A stretch of 64,000 bases of DNA, taken from contig NZ_CP127295.1 in NCBI RefSeq assembly GCF_030285665.1, forward strand, positions 5,022,001-5,086,000, written 5' to 3'. The notes under the pieces were generated by a model. The model did no database searches and was not told the origin of the DNA. It saw nothing but the letters and a program-made list of their open reading frames with translations. Positions 49,541 through 58,288 of this stretch are shown here, piece after piece. This DNA is from Amycolatopsis mongoliensis (GTDB taxonomy: Bacteria > Actinomycetota > Actinomycetes > Mycobacteriales > Pseudonocardiaceae). Position 1 is the first letter of the stretch. Each line of letters opens with the position of its first letter. Position numbers and translations under genes: made by a program.

Positions 49541-51244
49541 TCACCCCACGTGCTCCAGTGAATGCGCGGTCGCGACCAGGTCCAGCCATCCCCGCCACCC
49601 GGCCACCGCCGCCGGCTCCGCCCATGGCCTCGTGGTCCTCACCAGCCGGACCCCCGGGCGGGCCAGCCAGCGCAGCAACACCCCCACCTCTTCCGGTGGC
49701 GCGCCGTTCAGCGGGCCCGGGTCCGGCAGCACCGTCTCCGCCGAGGCCACCAGCGCCTCCACCACCGGCATCGGCGGCACTCCGCGCCGGGCCACTCCCG
49801 CCGAGGCCAGGCGGCCGTAGCGGATCACCGCCAGCTCCCAGCCGCCGTTGCCGTCCGGGGCCGCCGCGATCAGCTCCGCGATCGAGGCCAGCGCCGTCTG
49901 CCGGTGGGCCCGGCCCAGTGCGCGGATCAGGCCCGCCAGCTCGTCCCGGTGCCGGGCCGCCTGCTCGTAGTGCCTGCCCTCCGCCAGGCGCTCGACCTGG
50001 GCCGCCGCCACGTGCAGGGGACGGGGGTCGAGGCCCGCGATCAGCCCCGACACCGACTCGACCGCCGGGACGTACGCCTCCACGCTCTGCCGCCCCGCGC
50101 ACGGCGCTCCGCAGCGCCCCAGCTCCGCGAGCACGCACGGGGTCCCGTTCGCCGTCCGGGGCGAGATCCGCTGCGTGCACGTCCGCAGCCCCGACGCCCC
50201 GGCCAGCGTGTCCGCCGTCGCCTTCGCGTCCGCCTGGTTGCGGAACGGGCCCAGCACCCCCGGCCGCGGCAGCCGGACCACCGACAGCCGCGGGAACGCC
50301 TCCTCCGTCAGGCCGATCCACCAGCCCTGGTGCCGGTTCTTCGACCGCCGGTTGTAGGCGGGCCGGTGCGCCGCGATCAGCCGCAGCTCCCGCACCTCAG
50401 CCTCCAGCGCGTGCGCGCACACCACGTGGTCGACGCGCTCGGCCAGCGCGACCATCTCGCGGATCCGGCTCCGCCCCTCCGAGCCCGTGAAGTACGTCCG
50501 CACGCGCCGCCGCAGGTCCTTCGCCGTGCCGACGTACAGGACCTCCTCCTTCGGCCCCTTGAAGAGGTAGACGCCCGGCGCCGACGGCAGGTCCGCCGCC
50601 AGGTGCCGCTTCGCCCGCTGGGCCACCGTGACCTCGGGCAGGTACCCCATCAGCTCCTCGAGCGAATGGACGCCGAGGTTGCCGACGCGCTCCAGCAGCC
50701 CGTGCAGCACGTCGACCGTCGCGCGCGCGTCGTCGAGCGCCCGGTGCGTCGGCCGGGTCCGCGCCCCGAACAGCAACGCCAGCGCCGTCAGGTTGTACCG
50801 GCCCACCTCGTCGCGCGGCACCACCCGCCGCGCCAGCCGCACCGTGCAGACGACCGTCAGCTTCGGCCACACGTACCCGTGCCCTTCGCACGCCGCCCGC
50901 ATGTGCGACGTGTCGAACCCCGAGTTGTGCGCCACCAGCACCGCACCGCCGATGAACTCCAGGAACGCCGGCAGCACCTCCTGGATCGGCGGCGCGTCGT
51001 AGACCATCGCCTGCGTGATGCCCGTCAGCGACACGATCTGCGGCGGGATCACCATCCCGGGGTTCACGAGCGTCGCGAACTCGCCCAGCACCTCGCCCGC
51101 GCGCACCTTCACCGCGCCGATCTCCGTGATCCCCGACGGCCCCGGCGCGGCCCCGGTCGTCTCGAGGTCGAACACCACGAAAGTCGTGTCCCGCAAGGGA
51201 GTTCCGAGCTCGTCGAACGCGAGCTGTGCCTGGGTCGAACGCAT
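49541..51244 (-). CDS. DEDDh 3'-5' exonuclease fused to UvrC-like GIY-YIG nuclease
   Basis: 567 residues. N-terminal DnaQ-type exonuclease (about 15-185): VVFDLETTG (Asp and Glu), VAHNSGFDTSHMRAAC (Asp), and THRALDDARATV (His/Asp). The second half is the UvrC N-terminal nuclease: SAPGVYLFKGPKEEVLYVGTA (GIY-YIG), RRRVRTYFTGSEGRSRIREM, and then the UvrC-like Cys cluster CVLAELGRCGAPCAG. A match in layout and location to Rv2191. Likely a DNA repair nuclease. ATG at 51244 without a clear ribosome site. Confidence 0.92.
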   Translation of the reverse strand: MRSTQAQLAFDELGTPLRDTTFVVFDLETTGAAPGPSGITEIGAVKVRAGEVLGEFATLVNPGMVIPPQIVSLTGITQAMVYDAPPIQEVLPAFLEFIGGAVLVAHNSGFDTSHMRAACEGHGYVWPKLTVVCTVRLARRVVPRDEVGRYNLTALALLFGARTRPTHRALDDARATVDVLHGLLERVGNLGVHSLEELMGYLPEVTVAQRAKRHLAADLPSAPGVYLFKGPKEEVLYVGTAKDLRRRVRTYFTGSEGRSRIREMVALAERVDHVVCAHALEAEVRELRLIAAHRPAYNRRSKNRHQGWWIGLTEEAFPRLSVVRLPRPGVLGPFRNQADAKATADTLAGASGLRTCTQRISPRTANGTPCVLAELGRCGAPCAGRQSVEAYVPAVESVSGLIAGLDPRPLHVAAAQVERLAEGRHYEQAARHRDELAGLIRALGRAHRQTALASIAELIAAAPDGNGGWELAVIRYGRLASAGVARRGVPPMPVVEALVASAETVLPDPGPLNGAPPEEVGVLLRWLARPGVRLVRTTRPWAEPAAVAGWRGWLDLVATAHSLEHVG

Positions 51245-51352
51245 GTGCGGGAGACTAGAGCCGACCACCGACATTTTCGGGTCCCGGGTGGCGGAGCCCC
51301 CGGTCGGGGCGCGGTCCGTGTGGCGCGCGGCGCGCGATACCGGGGTGGGGCC

Positions 51353-51365
51353 TACCCTGGACCAA
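51353..51365 (+). promoter_or_regulatory. Candidate -10 element for a leaderless NYN-domain gene
   Basis: TACCCT (51353-51358) ends 6 nt before the ATG at 51365, so the transcript would start at the codon. No Shine-Dalgarno is seen. Confidence 0.45.
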
Positions 51366-52765
51366 TGCACCCGCAGCCGCTCGTGCCGGAGCCGCCCGGG
51401 GACCACGATGGTCCCTCGGGTGTCGCGTCGCGCGCCGAGCCGGCGGAGGAGGCCGAGGACGCCGGGTCGGGGCGGCCCGAGCCCGCCACCTGGCCCGCGC
51501 TCCCCGAGCCCGTCCGAGACCGGATCGCCGAGCTCTCGGCGGCCGCCGTCGCCAAGCTGCCCGCCACCGACGTGCCCCGCCAGCTGCGGCCCGTCGCCAA
51601 GTTCGCCCCGGCCAAGCGGGCCAAGCTCGGCGGCGCCGCCCTGCTCACCGCGCTCGGCGAGTCGTCCCAGTTCCGCACCGCCGTCATCGAATGGCTGCGC
51701 GAGCACCGCACCGACGCGCTCGACCCCAACGCGGCCGACTCGGTCGCCGCGGCGGCCGCCGCCGTGCTGCTCGGCGAGTCCGGCGCCACCGGGCGGGTCC
51801 GGCTCGTCGCCAAGAACGCCGAGGAAAACGCCCTGCGCGCCGAACGCGACGCCGCACTGGCCCGCAGCCAGCGCCTCGAAGGCGAACTCACACAGCTGCG
51901 CCTCGAGCTCGCCGAGGCCAAGAAGGCCGCCGAGAACGCGCGGGGCGAGCGCGAGGGCGAAGTCGAGAAGCTCTTGAAGCGCCTTCGCGAGCAAGGCGTC
52001 CAGCTCCGCCAGGCCAAGGACGCGGCCGAAGCGGCGTCCGCCGAGACCGAACGCGGGTCCGCCGCCCGTGCCGAGGAGATCGCCGCCCTCACCGCCCAGC
52101 TCGACCGCGAACGCCAGCGCGTCGCGAACGAACGCGCCCGCGCCGAACGCGCGGTGGCCGACGCCGAAATCGCCCGCCAGTCCGCCCGCGAGGCCCGCGA
52201 GGCCGACGAAGTGCGGCTGGGGCTGCTCATCGACACCATCGACGGCGCGGTCACCGGCCTGCGCCGCGAGCTGGCCCTCGGCGCCCGCGGCGCCCGGCCC
52301 GCCGACATGGTCCGCGGCGCCAGCACCGGCACCGGCCAGGGCGGCAAGATCGCCGACGTGTCCACCTTGGACCGCTATCTGTCCCTGCCCAACGTGCACC
52401 TGATCGTCGACGGCTACAACGTCACCAAGACCGGCTACCCCGAGCTGGCGCTGGCCGACCAGCGCGACCGGCTGATCCACCAGCTGTCCGCACTGGCCGC
52501 GCGCACCTCGGCCGAGGTGACCGTCGTCTTCGACGGCGCGGGCGTGCTGTCGGTGCCGGCTTCGGTGCCCCGCGGCGTGCGGGTGCTGTTCTCCGACCGC
52601 GGGGTACTGGCCGACGACGTGATCCGCAACCTCGTCGCGGCCGAGCCCGCGGGCCGGCCGATGGTCGTCGCGACGTCCGACCGCGCGGTGGCGGACTCCG
52701 TGCGGGGCGGCGGTGCCCACCCGACGCCGTCCGCGGTGCTGGTCAGCCGCCTTTCCCGGGTGTGA
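51365..52765 (+). CDS. NYN-domain (YacP-like) RNA-processing protein with coiled coil
   Basis: 466 residues in three parts. The N-terminus is low-complexity and acidic, then a helical domain (PEPVRDRIAELSAAAVAKLP, LLTALGESSQFRTAVIEWL). A coiled coil of about 130 residues follows, rich in Glu/Ala/Arg. The C-terminal NYN/PIN-like ribonuclease domain (about 335-466) carries HLIVDGYNVTKTGYP, VFDGAGVL, and VVATSDRAVADSV, with the acidic residues. YacP relatives cleave RNA. Divergent from the nuclease gene; ATG 51365 with a -10 box in leaderless position. Confidence 0.88.
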   Translation: MHPQPLVPEPPGDHDGPSGVASRAEPAEEAEDAGSGRPEPATWPALPEPVRDRIAELSAAAVAKLPATDVPRQLRPVAKFAPAKRAKLGGAALLTALGESSQFRTAVIEWLREHRTDALDPNAADSVAAAAAAVLLGESGATGRVRLVAKNAEENALRAERDAALARSQRLEGELTQLRLELAEAKKAAENARGEREGEVEKLLKRLREQGVQLRQAKDAAEAASAETERGSAARAEEIAALTAQLDRERQRVANERARAERAVADAEIARQSAREAREADEVRLGLLIDTIDGAVTGLRRELALGARGARPADMVRGASTGTGQGGKIADVSTLDRYLSLPNVHLIVDGYNVTKTGYPELALADQRDRLIHQLSALAARTSAEVTVVFDGAGVLSVPASVPRGVRVLFSDRGVLADDVIRNLVAAEPAGRPMVVATSDRAVADSVRGGGAHPTPSAVLVSRLSRV

Positions 52766-52832
52766 CCGACGGAAATTGTCGGTGGCGGCGCCTACCGTCC
52801 TCCTCAGTCAGTCACGACGTGAGGAGGAGCAC

Positions 52833-53090
52833 ATGAACGACACCCCCGAGCTGTCCGAAGTGGACGTCTCGCACATATCGGTTTCGGACATCGAAACCGT
52901 GGTGGTCGACTGCGACCGCTGCGTCGTCCGCGGCATCTCCTGCCACGACTGCGTCGTGAGCGTGCTGCTCGGCGCGCCGCCCGCCGTCGTGTGGGACGCG
53001 GCCGAGCGCCGCGCCCTGGACGCGTTCGCCGACGCGGGGATGGTGCCCCGGCTGCGGCTGGTCGAAGGACCCGTGCCGCGCACGGCCTGA
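52833..53090 (+). CDS. Small cysteine-motif protein
   Basis: 85 residues. The middle has DCDRCVVRGISCHDC, two CxxC pairs about nine apart, suited to bind zinc or a metal cluster, followed by VVSVLLGAPPAVVWDAAERR and a short helix. ATG at 52833 directly after GAGGAGGAGC, a very strong site. Unknown family but resembling small conserved actinobacterial proteins at this position; 68 bp after the NYN gene, so possibly in its operon. Confidence 0.78.
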   Translation: MNDTPELSEVDVSHISVSDIETVVVDCDRCVVRGISCHDCVVSVLLGAPPAVVWDAAERRALDAFADAGMVPRLRLVEGPVPRTA

Positions 53091-53284
53091 CGCGCCCGTT
53101 TCGTGTCGGCGCGCCGAGTGGTCGATCGGATCGGGTGAACGGTAGGTAGTCGAAACGGGCTCGGAAGAAACCCCAGCGTGTAACGCCCATCACATGTTTT
53201 CTCCGATGCTGGTCCGATGGTGTTTCGCGGCACTACGGAGAGTTTTTGCCCCCGGGGTGGTGGACGCGGTGGCGGTCTTTTCGT

Positions 53285-53512
53285 AACCTGTCCGAGATCT
53301 CGTGGCCCCCGGCCGTCGATGAGGCGGCGACGCGAGATCGCCGCCGGACGCAGCTTTGTCGGGAAGCTGGGAACCGGAACCACGACCGCATGCTGAACCT
53401 GTTGCAGAAGAACACGGCTCGCCTGCGGTGCGGGACAGCGGCGAAGAGGAAACCCCCGACCTCTTCGCGCCCCGGTCCCCTCGGCGGCCGAGACGCAAAG
53501 GAGACCCGCGCG
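53285..53512 (+). ncRNA. Candidate c-di-AMP (ydaO-yuaA type) riboswitch in the leader of the NlpC/P60 gene
   Basis: The 425-bp gap 53091-53515 has no gene. Its 3' half is a long structured leader. Phrases resemble the ydaO aptamer: CTGGGAACCGGAACC (53368-53382) like the GGAACC block, GCTGAACCTGTTGCAG (53392-53407) like the GGUUAAUCUGCAG block, GCGGGACAGC (53430-53439), and GGCCGAGACGCAAAGGAG near the end. GATCTCG/CGAGATC pairs around 53296-53340. In actinobacteria ydaO switches precede cell-wall hydrolase genes, as here. Recognition by eye only; the 5' limit is uncertain. Confidence 0.5.
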
Positions 53513-53515
53513 ACC

Positions 53516-54568
53516 GTGCAGTCGCATCCAGTAAGGCGCGTGGTTTCAGGTGCCCTCGCCGCGGCTTCGGTGATCACCCTCGTCACCTTGGCCCAGCCGT
53601 CGGCCACCGCCGCCCCCATCCCCGTCCTCCAGGCCCCGCCCACCGGTTCGGACGCCCTGGCCAAGTACCGCGACCTCGCGGCCCAAGCCGAAAAGCTCAA
53701 CGAAGACCTGCTCAAGGCCCAGGACGACCTGAAGGCCAAGCAGGGTGAGCTCGACAAGGCCACCGGCGACGTCAACGCGGCGAAGGACCAGGCCGCCGTC
53801 GCGGCCGAGAACCAGAAGAAGTACCAGACCGAGGTCGACAAGTTCGCCGGCGCGTCGTTCACCAGCGGTGTCCAGCTGAACAAGCTGTCCGCCCTGCTGG
53901 CCGGGACGTCCACTCAGGACTTCCTCGACCGCTCCTCGGCGCTGGAGGTCATCGCGACCGAGAAGAACGGCGCGATGGGCAACCTCACCGGCGCCGTCCG
54001 GCAGGCCACCGATGCCGCCAACAAGGCTTCCGACGCGGCGAAGCGCGCGACCGACGCGCGTGACGCGGCGGCGAAGCTGACCGATGACATCAAGGCCAAG
54101 CAGAAGTCGCTGAACGACCAGATCGACCAGCTCAAAGCGGCCAACAAGAGCCTGAGCGCGATCGACAAGGCCGCCCAGAAGGACACCGGCGGCTCGCCCA
54201 CCGGTCTCAAAGCGCCCACCGCGGCCGCCCAGACCGCCCTGGACGCGGCGCTGAGCAAGCTCGGCAGCGCGTACGTCTGGGGTGCCACCGGGCCGAGCAC
54301 GTTCGACTGCTCGGGCCTGATGCTGTGGGCCTACAAGCAGGCCGGCATCACGCTGCCCCGGTCGAGCCGCGAGCAGTCCACCTTCGGCGCCGCGGTGCCG
54401 AGGGACCAGCTCCAGCCGGGCGACCTGGTGTTCTACTACTCGCCCGTTTCGCACGTCGGCATGTACATCGGCGACGGCAAGATGGTCCACGCGCCCGACA
54501 CCGGGGACGTCGTGAAGATCTCGCCGCTGCAGAGCCAGTACGCGGGAGCGCGACGCCCGACGTCGTGA
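53516..54568 (+). CDS. Secreted NlpC/P60 peptidoglycan endopeptidase
   Basis: 350 residues. Signal peptide to about 34 (SGALAAASVITLVTLAQPSA, then AAP cleavage), then a long helical coiled region (about 45-225, RipA-like), then an NlpC/P60 domain. The domain has AYVWGATGPSTFDCSGLM (catalytic Cys near 264), SHVGMYIGDGKMVHAP (catalytic His near 312), and a third polar residue after it. It cleaves peptide stems in the wall. GTG at 53516, 14 nt after AAAGGAG. It is the Rv2190c counterpart; the leader may answer to c-di-AMP. Confidence 0.93.
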   Translation: MQSHPVRRVVSGALAAASVITLVTLAQPSATAAPIPVLQAPPTGSDALAKYRDLAAQAEKLNEDLLKAQDDLKAKQGELDKATGDVNAAKDQAAVAAENQKKYQTEVDKFAGASFTSGVQLNKLSALLAGTSTQDFLDRSSALEVIATEKNGAMGNLTGAVRQATDAANKASDAAKRATDARDAAAKLTDDIKAKQKSLNDQIDQLKAANKSLSAIDKAAQKDTGGSPTGLKAPTAAAQTALDAALSKLGSAYVWGATGPSTFDCSGLMLWAYKQAGITLPRSSREQSTFGAAVPRDQLQPGDLVFYYSPVSHVGMYIGDGKMVHAPDTGDVVKISPLQSQYAGARRPTS

Positions 54569-54586
54569 CCCGCTGAGCAGCACGGG

Positions 54587-54620
54587 AAGGGGCGGTACCG
54601 CACACGCGGTGCCGCCCCTT
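54587..54620 (+). terminator. Hairpin terminator after the NlpC/P60 gene
   Basis: AAGGGGCGGTACCGC (54587-54601) pairs with GCGGTGCCGCCCCTT (54606-54620) with one T-G wobble and a 4-nt loop, 18 nt after the stop. Confidence 0.75.
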
Positions 54621-54698
54621 CGCCGTGTCATCCGAGGCTCCGCCTCGGGCCGGGGGCTTCGCCACCCGGACCCCCGAACGAAGAGAGGTGGCGGCCGC

Positions 54699-54712
54699 TA
54701 GCCTCTGGGGCG
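54699..54712 (+). promoter_or_regulatory. Candidate -10 element for leaderless pimB'
   Basis: TAGCCT (54699-54704) ends 7 nt before the GTG at 54712. With no ribosome site upstream, this points to a leaderless transcript and fixes the start at 54712. Confidence 0.45.
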
Positions 54713-55869
54713 TGCTCAAGACCCTGCTCGTGACCAACGACTTCCCGCCGCGGCCCGGGGGGATCCAGAACTACCTGAACTCCCTGGCCACCCGGCTGCC
54801 GGCGGACGACCTGGTCGTCTACGCGCCGTCGTGGGAGTCGCGGACGGGGTCGCACGAGGAGTTCGACGCCGAGGCGCCGTTCGAGGTCGTCCGGCACCCG
54901 ACGTCGCTGATGCTGCCCACACCGGACGTTCTTCGCCGGGCGAAGCAGATCATGCGGACCCGGGACTGCGAAGCCGTCTGGTTCGGGGCCGCCGCACCGC
55001 TCGCGCTGCTGGGGCACGCGCTGCGCCAGGCCGGCGCGCGCCGCATCGTGGCGTCCACGCACGGCCACGAAGTCGGCTGGTCCATGCTCCCCGGTTCGCG
55101 GCAGGCGCTGCGGCGCATCGGGGACACCGTGGACGTCGTCACCTACGTCAGCCGCTACACCCGCGGCCGGTTCGCCGCCGCGTTCGGTCCGATGGCCGGG
55201 CTGGAGCTGCTGCCGTCCGGAGTGGACACCGAGCTGTACAAACCGGACCCCGCGGGCCGCGCGGAAATCCGCGCCCGGCACGGCCTGTCCGACCGCCCCA
55301 CGATCGTCTGCGTATCCCGGCTCGTCCCGCGCAAGGGCCAGGACCAGCTGATCCGCGCGCTGCCGAAGATCCGCGAACGCGTGCCGGACGCGGCGCTGCT
55401 GATCGTCGGCGGCGGCCCCTACCGCAAGACGCTCGCCGGCCTGGTCACCAAGCTGGGACTCGACCGCGACGTCGTGCTCACCGGCTCCGTGCCGTGGGCC
55501 GAACTGCCGGCGCACTACGCCGCGGGCGACGTCTTCGCCATGCCGGCCCGCACCCGGGGCAAGGGCCTCGACGTCGAAGGGCTCGGCATCGTCTACCTCG
55601 AGGCCTCGGCGACCGGCCTGCCGGTGGTCGCGGGCAACTCCGGCGGCGCGCCCGAGGCGGTGCTCGACGAGGTCACCGGGCACGTCGTCGAGGGCCGGGA
55701 CACCGGCCAGCTCGCCGAGACCGTGGCCAGCCTGCTGGCCGACCCGGTGCGCGCCCGGCGGATGGGCGAGGCGGGGCGGGCTTGGGTGACCGCGAACTGG
55801 CGCTGGGACACCATGGCCGGGCGGCTGTCCGGGCTGCTGGACGGCGACCCGGTGGCCGTCGTCCGCTGA
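54712..55869 (+). CDS. pimB: Phosphatidylinositol mannosyltransferase (GT4, PimB' type)
   Basis: Retaining GT-B glycosyltransferase, 385 residues. The N-terminal lobe starts LKTLLVTNDFPPRPGGIQNYL, the loop that binds acceptor phosphate. The C-terminal lobe has VSRLVPRKGQDQLIRALP, LIVGGGPYRKTLAGL, and the GT4 EX7E motif in EGLGIVYLEASATGLPVVAG. These features and its placement match Rv2188c (PimB'), which adds the second mannose to phosphatidylinositol mannoside. Substrate is inferred. GTG start at 54712. Confidence 0.9.
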   Translation: MLKTLLVTNDFPPRPGGIQNYLNSLATRLPADDLVVYAPSWESRTGSHEEFDAEAPFEVVRHPTSLMLPTPDVLRRAKQIMRTRDCEAVWFGAAAPLALLGHALRQAGARRIVASTHGHEVGWSMLPGSRQALRRIGDTVDVVTYVSRYTRGRFAAAFGPMAGLELLPSGVDTELYKPDPAGRAEIRARHGLSDRPTIVCVSRLVPRKGQDQLIRALPKIRERVPDAALLIVGGGPYRKTLAGLVTKLGLDRDVVLTGSVPWAELPAHYAAGDVFAMPARTRGKGLDVEGLGIVYLEASATGLPVVAGNSGGAPEAVLDEVTGHVVEGRDTGQLAETVASLLADPVRARRMGEAGRAWVTANWRWDTMAGRLSGLLDGDPVAVVR

Positions 55870-55873
55870 GGCG

Positions 55874-56497
55874 TCACGGCGTGTAGAGCGCCGGGTGCCG
55901 CGGATCGTCGACGCGCACGACGACATCGGCCAGGGAGCTCGGGTCGACTTCCTCCTCGTAGCGCTCGTAGGCCGGCACCGCCCAGGCGTCCGGCACCCGG
56001 CGGCGCAGGGCGGCGGGGGAGAGCCACAGGTGCACGGCCAGGTCGAAGGCCAGGCCGGCGCCCAGCAGCAGCTCGCCGTCGAGGAGCACGACCCCACCCT
56101 CGGGGACCGGCACCCGCTCGGCGCGGGTCGCGCGGTCGCGCTCGGCGTCCCACAGCGAGGGCAGGACCTCGCCGGACCCGCTTTCCCCCAGCGGGTCGAG
56201 CACTTCGCGGCGGAGGGCGCCGACGTCGAGCCAGTCGGCGTAGCGGGCGTCGGGATCGGTGCGGCCGTGCTCGAAGCGCAGGGACGCGGGCCGCAGGAAG
56301 TCGCGCGCCGACACGCGCAGGGCCGCACGGCCGCGCAGGCGCAGCGGGTCGACCAGGGCATCGGCGAGTTCTGTGGTTTCCGTCGCACCCGCCGCGCCGT
56401 CGACGGCGACCGCGATCCGGTGCCGCCCGGTGAGCGCGTCGATGCGTTCGGTCAGCTCGTCGGCCAGGACTGCCGGGGAAATGGGGCGGTAGCGCAC
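55874..56497 (-). CDS. Uridine kinase-like protein with a degenerate P-loop
   Basis: 207 residues laid out like actinobacterial uridine kinase-like proteins: IAVAVDGAAGATETTELADAL, ALRVSARDFLRPASLRFEHG, then a DWLDVGALRREVLDPL helix and a LID-like AYERYEEEVDP. The Walker A loop should read GxxGxGKT/S; here it is GAAGATETTE, without the lysine. That makes phosphoryl transfer doubtful, unless the loop has evolved another way. GTG at 56497. It is tail-to-tail with pimB' (4-nt gap) and divergent from the SRPBCC gene. Confidence 0.72.
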   Translation of the reverse strand: MRYRPISPAVLADELTERIDALTGRHRIAVAVDGAAGATETTELADALVDPLRLRGRAALRVSARDFLRPASLRFEHGRTDPDARYADWLDVGALRREVLDPLGESGSGEVLPSLWDAERDRATRAERVPVPEGGVVLLDGELLLGAGLAFDLAVHLWLSPAALRRRVPDAWAVPAYERYEEEVDPSSLADVVVRVDDPRHPALYTP

Positions 56498-56561
56498 AGT
56501 CGGAGATCCTGCACCCGGGCCGGGGACGGGTTTTGTCGTACCCCGGTGGGAGGATGGGGAC

Positions 56562-56975
56562 ATGACTTCTTCAGTGGGGAAGACGGCCGATGTGGGGTGG
56601 AACATCGGGGTTTCGCGGACCTTGCCGTACGCGGCCGGCACGGTGTGGGACTTCCTGGTCAGCCGGGAGGGCGTCGCGATCTGGCTGGGGCCCGGCGTCG
56701 ACCTGCCGAGGGAGACGGGCGCGGAGTACGAAACCGCGAACGGCACGGTCGGGGAGATCCGCAGCTTCGTCGAAGGTGACCGGGTGCGGCTGACGTGGCG
56801 GCCGAGCGACTGGGACCACGACTCGACGGTCCAGGTGCGCCTCAGCGGCTCGGGCGCGAAGACCACGCTGCGGTTCCACCAGGAATGGCTTTCGGGCGCG
56901 GAAGAACGCGAGGAACAGCGGGCATACTGGCAGGACGTGACCGAGCGCGTGGTGGCGGCACTCGCCGAGCGCTGA
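56562..56975 (+). CDS. SRPBCC/AHSA1-domain protein
   Basis: 137 residues folding as a START-like hydrophobic-pocket protein: GVSRTLPYAAGTVWDFLVS at the start, EYETANGTVGEIRSFVEGDR then VRLTWRPSDWDHDSTVQVRL in the middle, and a long C-terminal helix (YWQDVTERVVAALAE). ATG at 56562 after GGGAGGATGG. Ligand unknown. It lies 21 nt upstream of a P450 gene on the same strand, so the pair is likely one operon. Confidence 0.85.
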   Translation: MTSSVGKTADVGWNIGVSRTLPYAAGTVWDFLVSREGVAIWLGPGVDLPRETGAEYETANGTVGEIRSFVEGDRVRLTWRPSDWDHDSTVQVRLSGSGAKTTLRFHQEWLSGAEEREEQRAYWQDVTERVVAALAER

Positions 56976-56996
56976 GGCTGACTGCAGGGGGCGGGT

Positions 56997-58196
56997 ATGA
57001 CGACGATCGAAGTGGCGGAGGATTTCGCGCAGGACGCGCACCTGTTCGCGGCGATGCTCCGCGCGGGCGGCCCGGTGCGGCGGGTCCGGATGCCGCGCGG
57101 CCTGGACTGCTACATCGTCACGGACTTCGCGCAGGCGCGGGCCCTGCTGGCGGATTCGCGGCTGCACAAGGACAACCGGCGCGCGTACGAGCTGTTCGAG
57201 GCGAAGCTCCCGGCCGGGGCGACGAACCAGGGCGGCTTCGGCGAAGCGCTCGGGCGGCACATGCTCAACACCGACCCGCCGGACCACTCGCGGCTGCGCA
57301 AGCTGGTCAACAAGGCGTTCACCGGGCGGACGGTGGCCCGGCTGCGGCCGCGGATCGAGGAGATCACCGCCGAGCTGCTCGACGCGCTGGCCGGGCGGGA
57401 GCGGGCCGACCTGCTGCCGTCGTTCGCCGCGCCGCTGCCGATCACGGTGATCTGCGAGCTGCTGGGCGTCGCCCCGGAGGACCGGAACGAGTTCTCCGCC
57501 TGGTCGAAGACGCTGCTGAGCTCGTCGACGCCGGAGGACGCGCAGCACGCGGCGCAGAGCATGCTCACCTACCTCACCGGCCTGGTCGCGCAGAAGCGCG
57601 CCGAGCCGGCCGAGGACCTGCTGTCGGACCTGGTGCACGCGAGCGACGACGGCGACTCGCTGTCGCAGGACGAGCTGATCGCGATGGCGTTCCTGCTGCT
57701 GGTGGCCGGGCACGAGACCACGGTCAACCTGATCGCCAACAGCGTCCTGGCGTTGCTGCGCGAGCCGGAGCAGCTGGCCCTGCTGCGCGCCGACCCGTCC
57801 CTGATGCCGGGTGCGGTCGAGGAGTTCCTGCGCTTCGACGGCCCGATCCACCTGGCCACGCTGCGGTTCACCGATGAGGCGGTCGAAGCGGGCGACGTGA
57901 CGATCCCGGCGGGCGAGTTCGTGCTGATCTCGCTGCTGGGCGCGAACCGGGACGAAGAGCGGTTCCCGGAACCGGACCGCCTCGATGTCACGCGCGCCGC
58001 GGGCGGGCACCTCGCGTTCGGGCACGGCATCCACTACTGCGTCGGCGCACCGCTGGCCCGGCTGGAGGCGGAGATCGCGCTCGCCGGGCTGCTGGCGCGG
58101 TTCCCGGGCCTCGCGCTGGACGCGAAACCGGACGACCTCGTCTACCGGTCCAGCTCGCTGGTGCACGGATTGGAGGCGCTGCCGGTCCGGCTGTGA
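56997..58196 (+). CDS. Cytochrome P450
   Basis: Soluble bacterial P450 of 399 residues. The I-helix motif is AGHETT (about 237-242), the K-helix ExxR is in VEEFLRFD, and the haem loop is FGHGIHYCVGAPLAR with Cys348. HMLNTDPPDHSRLRKLVNKAF is the C-helix haem-propionate region. It resembles CYP107-like actinobacterial monooxygenases. No ferredoxin or reductase gene is adjacent. Substrate unknown. Confidence 0.95.
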   Translation: MTTIEVAEDFAQDAHLFAAMLRAGGPVRRVRMPRGLDCYIVTDFAQARALLADSRLHKDNRRAYELFEAKLPAGATNQGGFGEALGRHMLNTDPPDHSRLRKLVNKAFTGRTVARLRPRIEEITAELLDALAGRERADLLPSFAAPLPITVICELLGVAPEDRNEFSAWSKTLLSSSTPEDAQHAAQSMLTYLTGLVAQKRAEPAEDLLSDLVHASDDGDSLSQDELIAMAFLLLVAGHETTVNLIANSVLALLREPEQLALLRADPSLMPGAVEEFLRFDGPIHLATLRFTDEAVEAGDVTIPAGEFVLISLLGANRDEERFPEPDRLDVTRAAGGHLAFGHGIHYCVGAPLARLEAEIALAGLLARFPGLALDAKPDDLVYRSSSLVHGLEALPVRL

Positions 58197-58288
58197 CGTG
58201 CGTCACGTAGTAGCGGCCGGGAGGCTCCTTCGCGCGTGGAAGCGCCGAAGCCCGCGAAGGTGCGGGCCGGAGGTGAGGGGGAGTCACC

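Noticed and set aside
49562..51364. Long N-terminal extension of the NYN protein upstream of 51365
   Set aside because: It is antisense to the DEDDh/GIY-YIG gene, Arg-rich, and a -10 box marks the real start.
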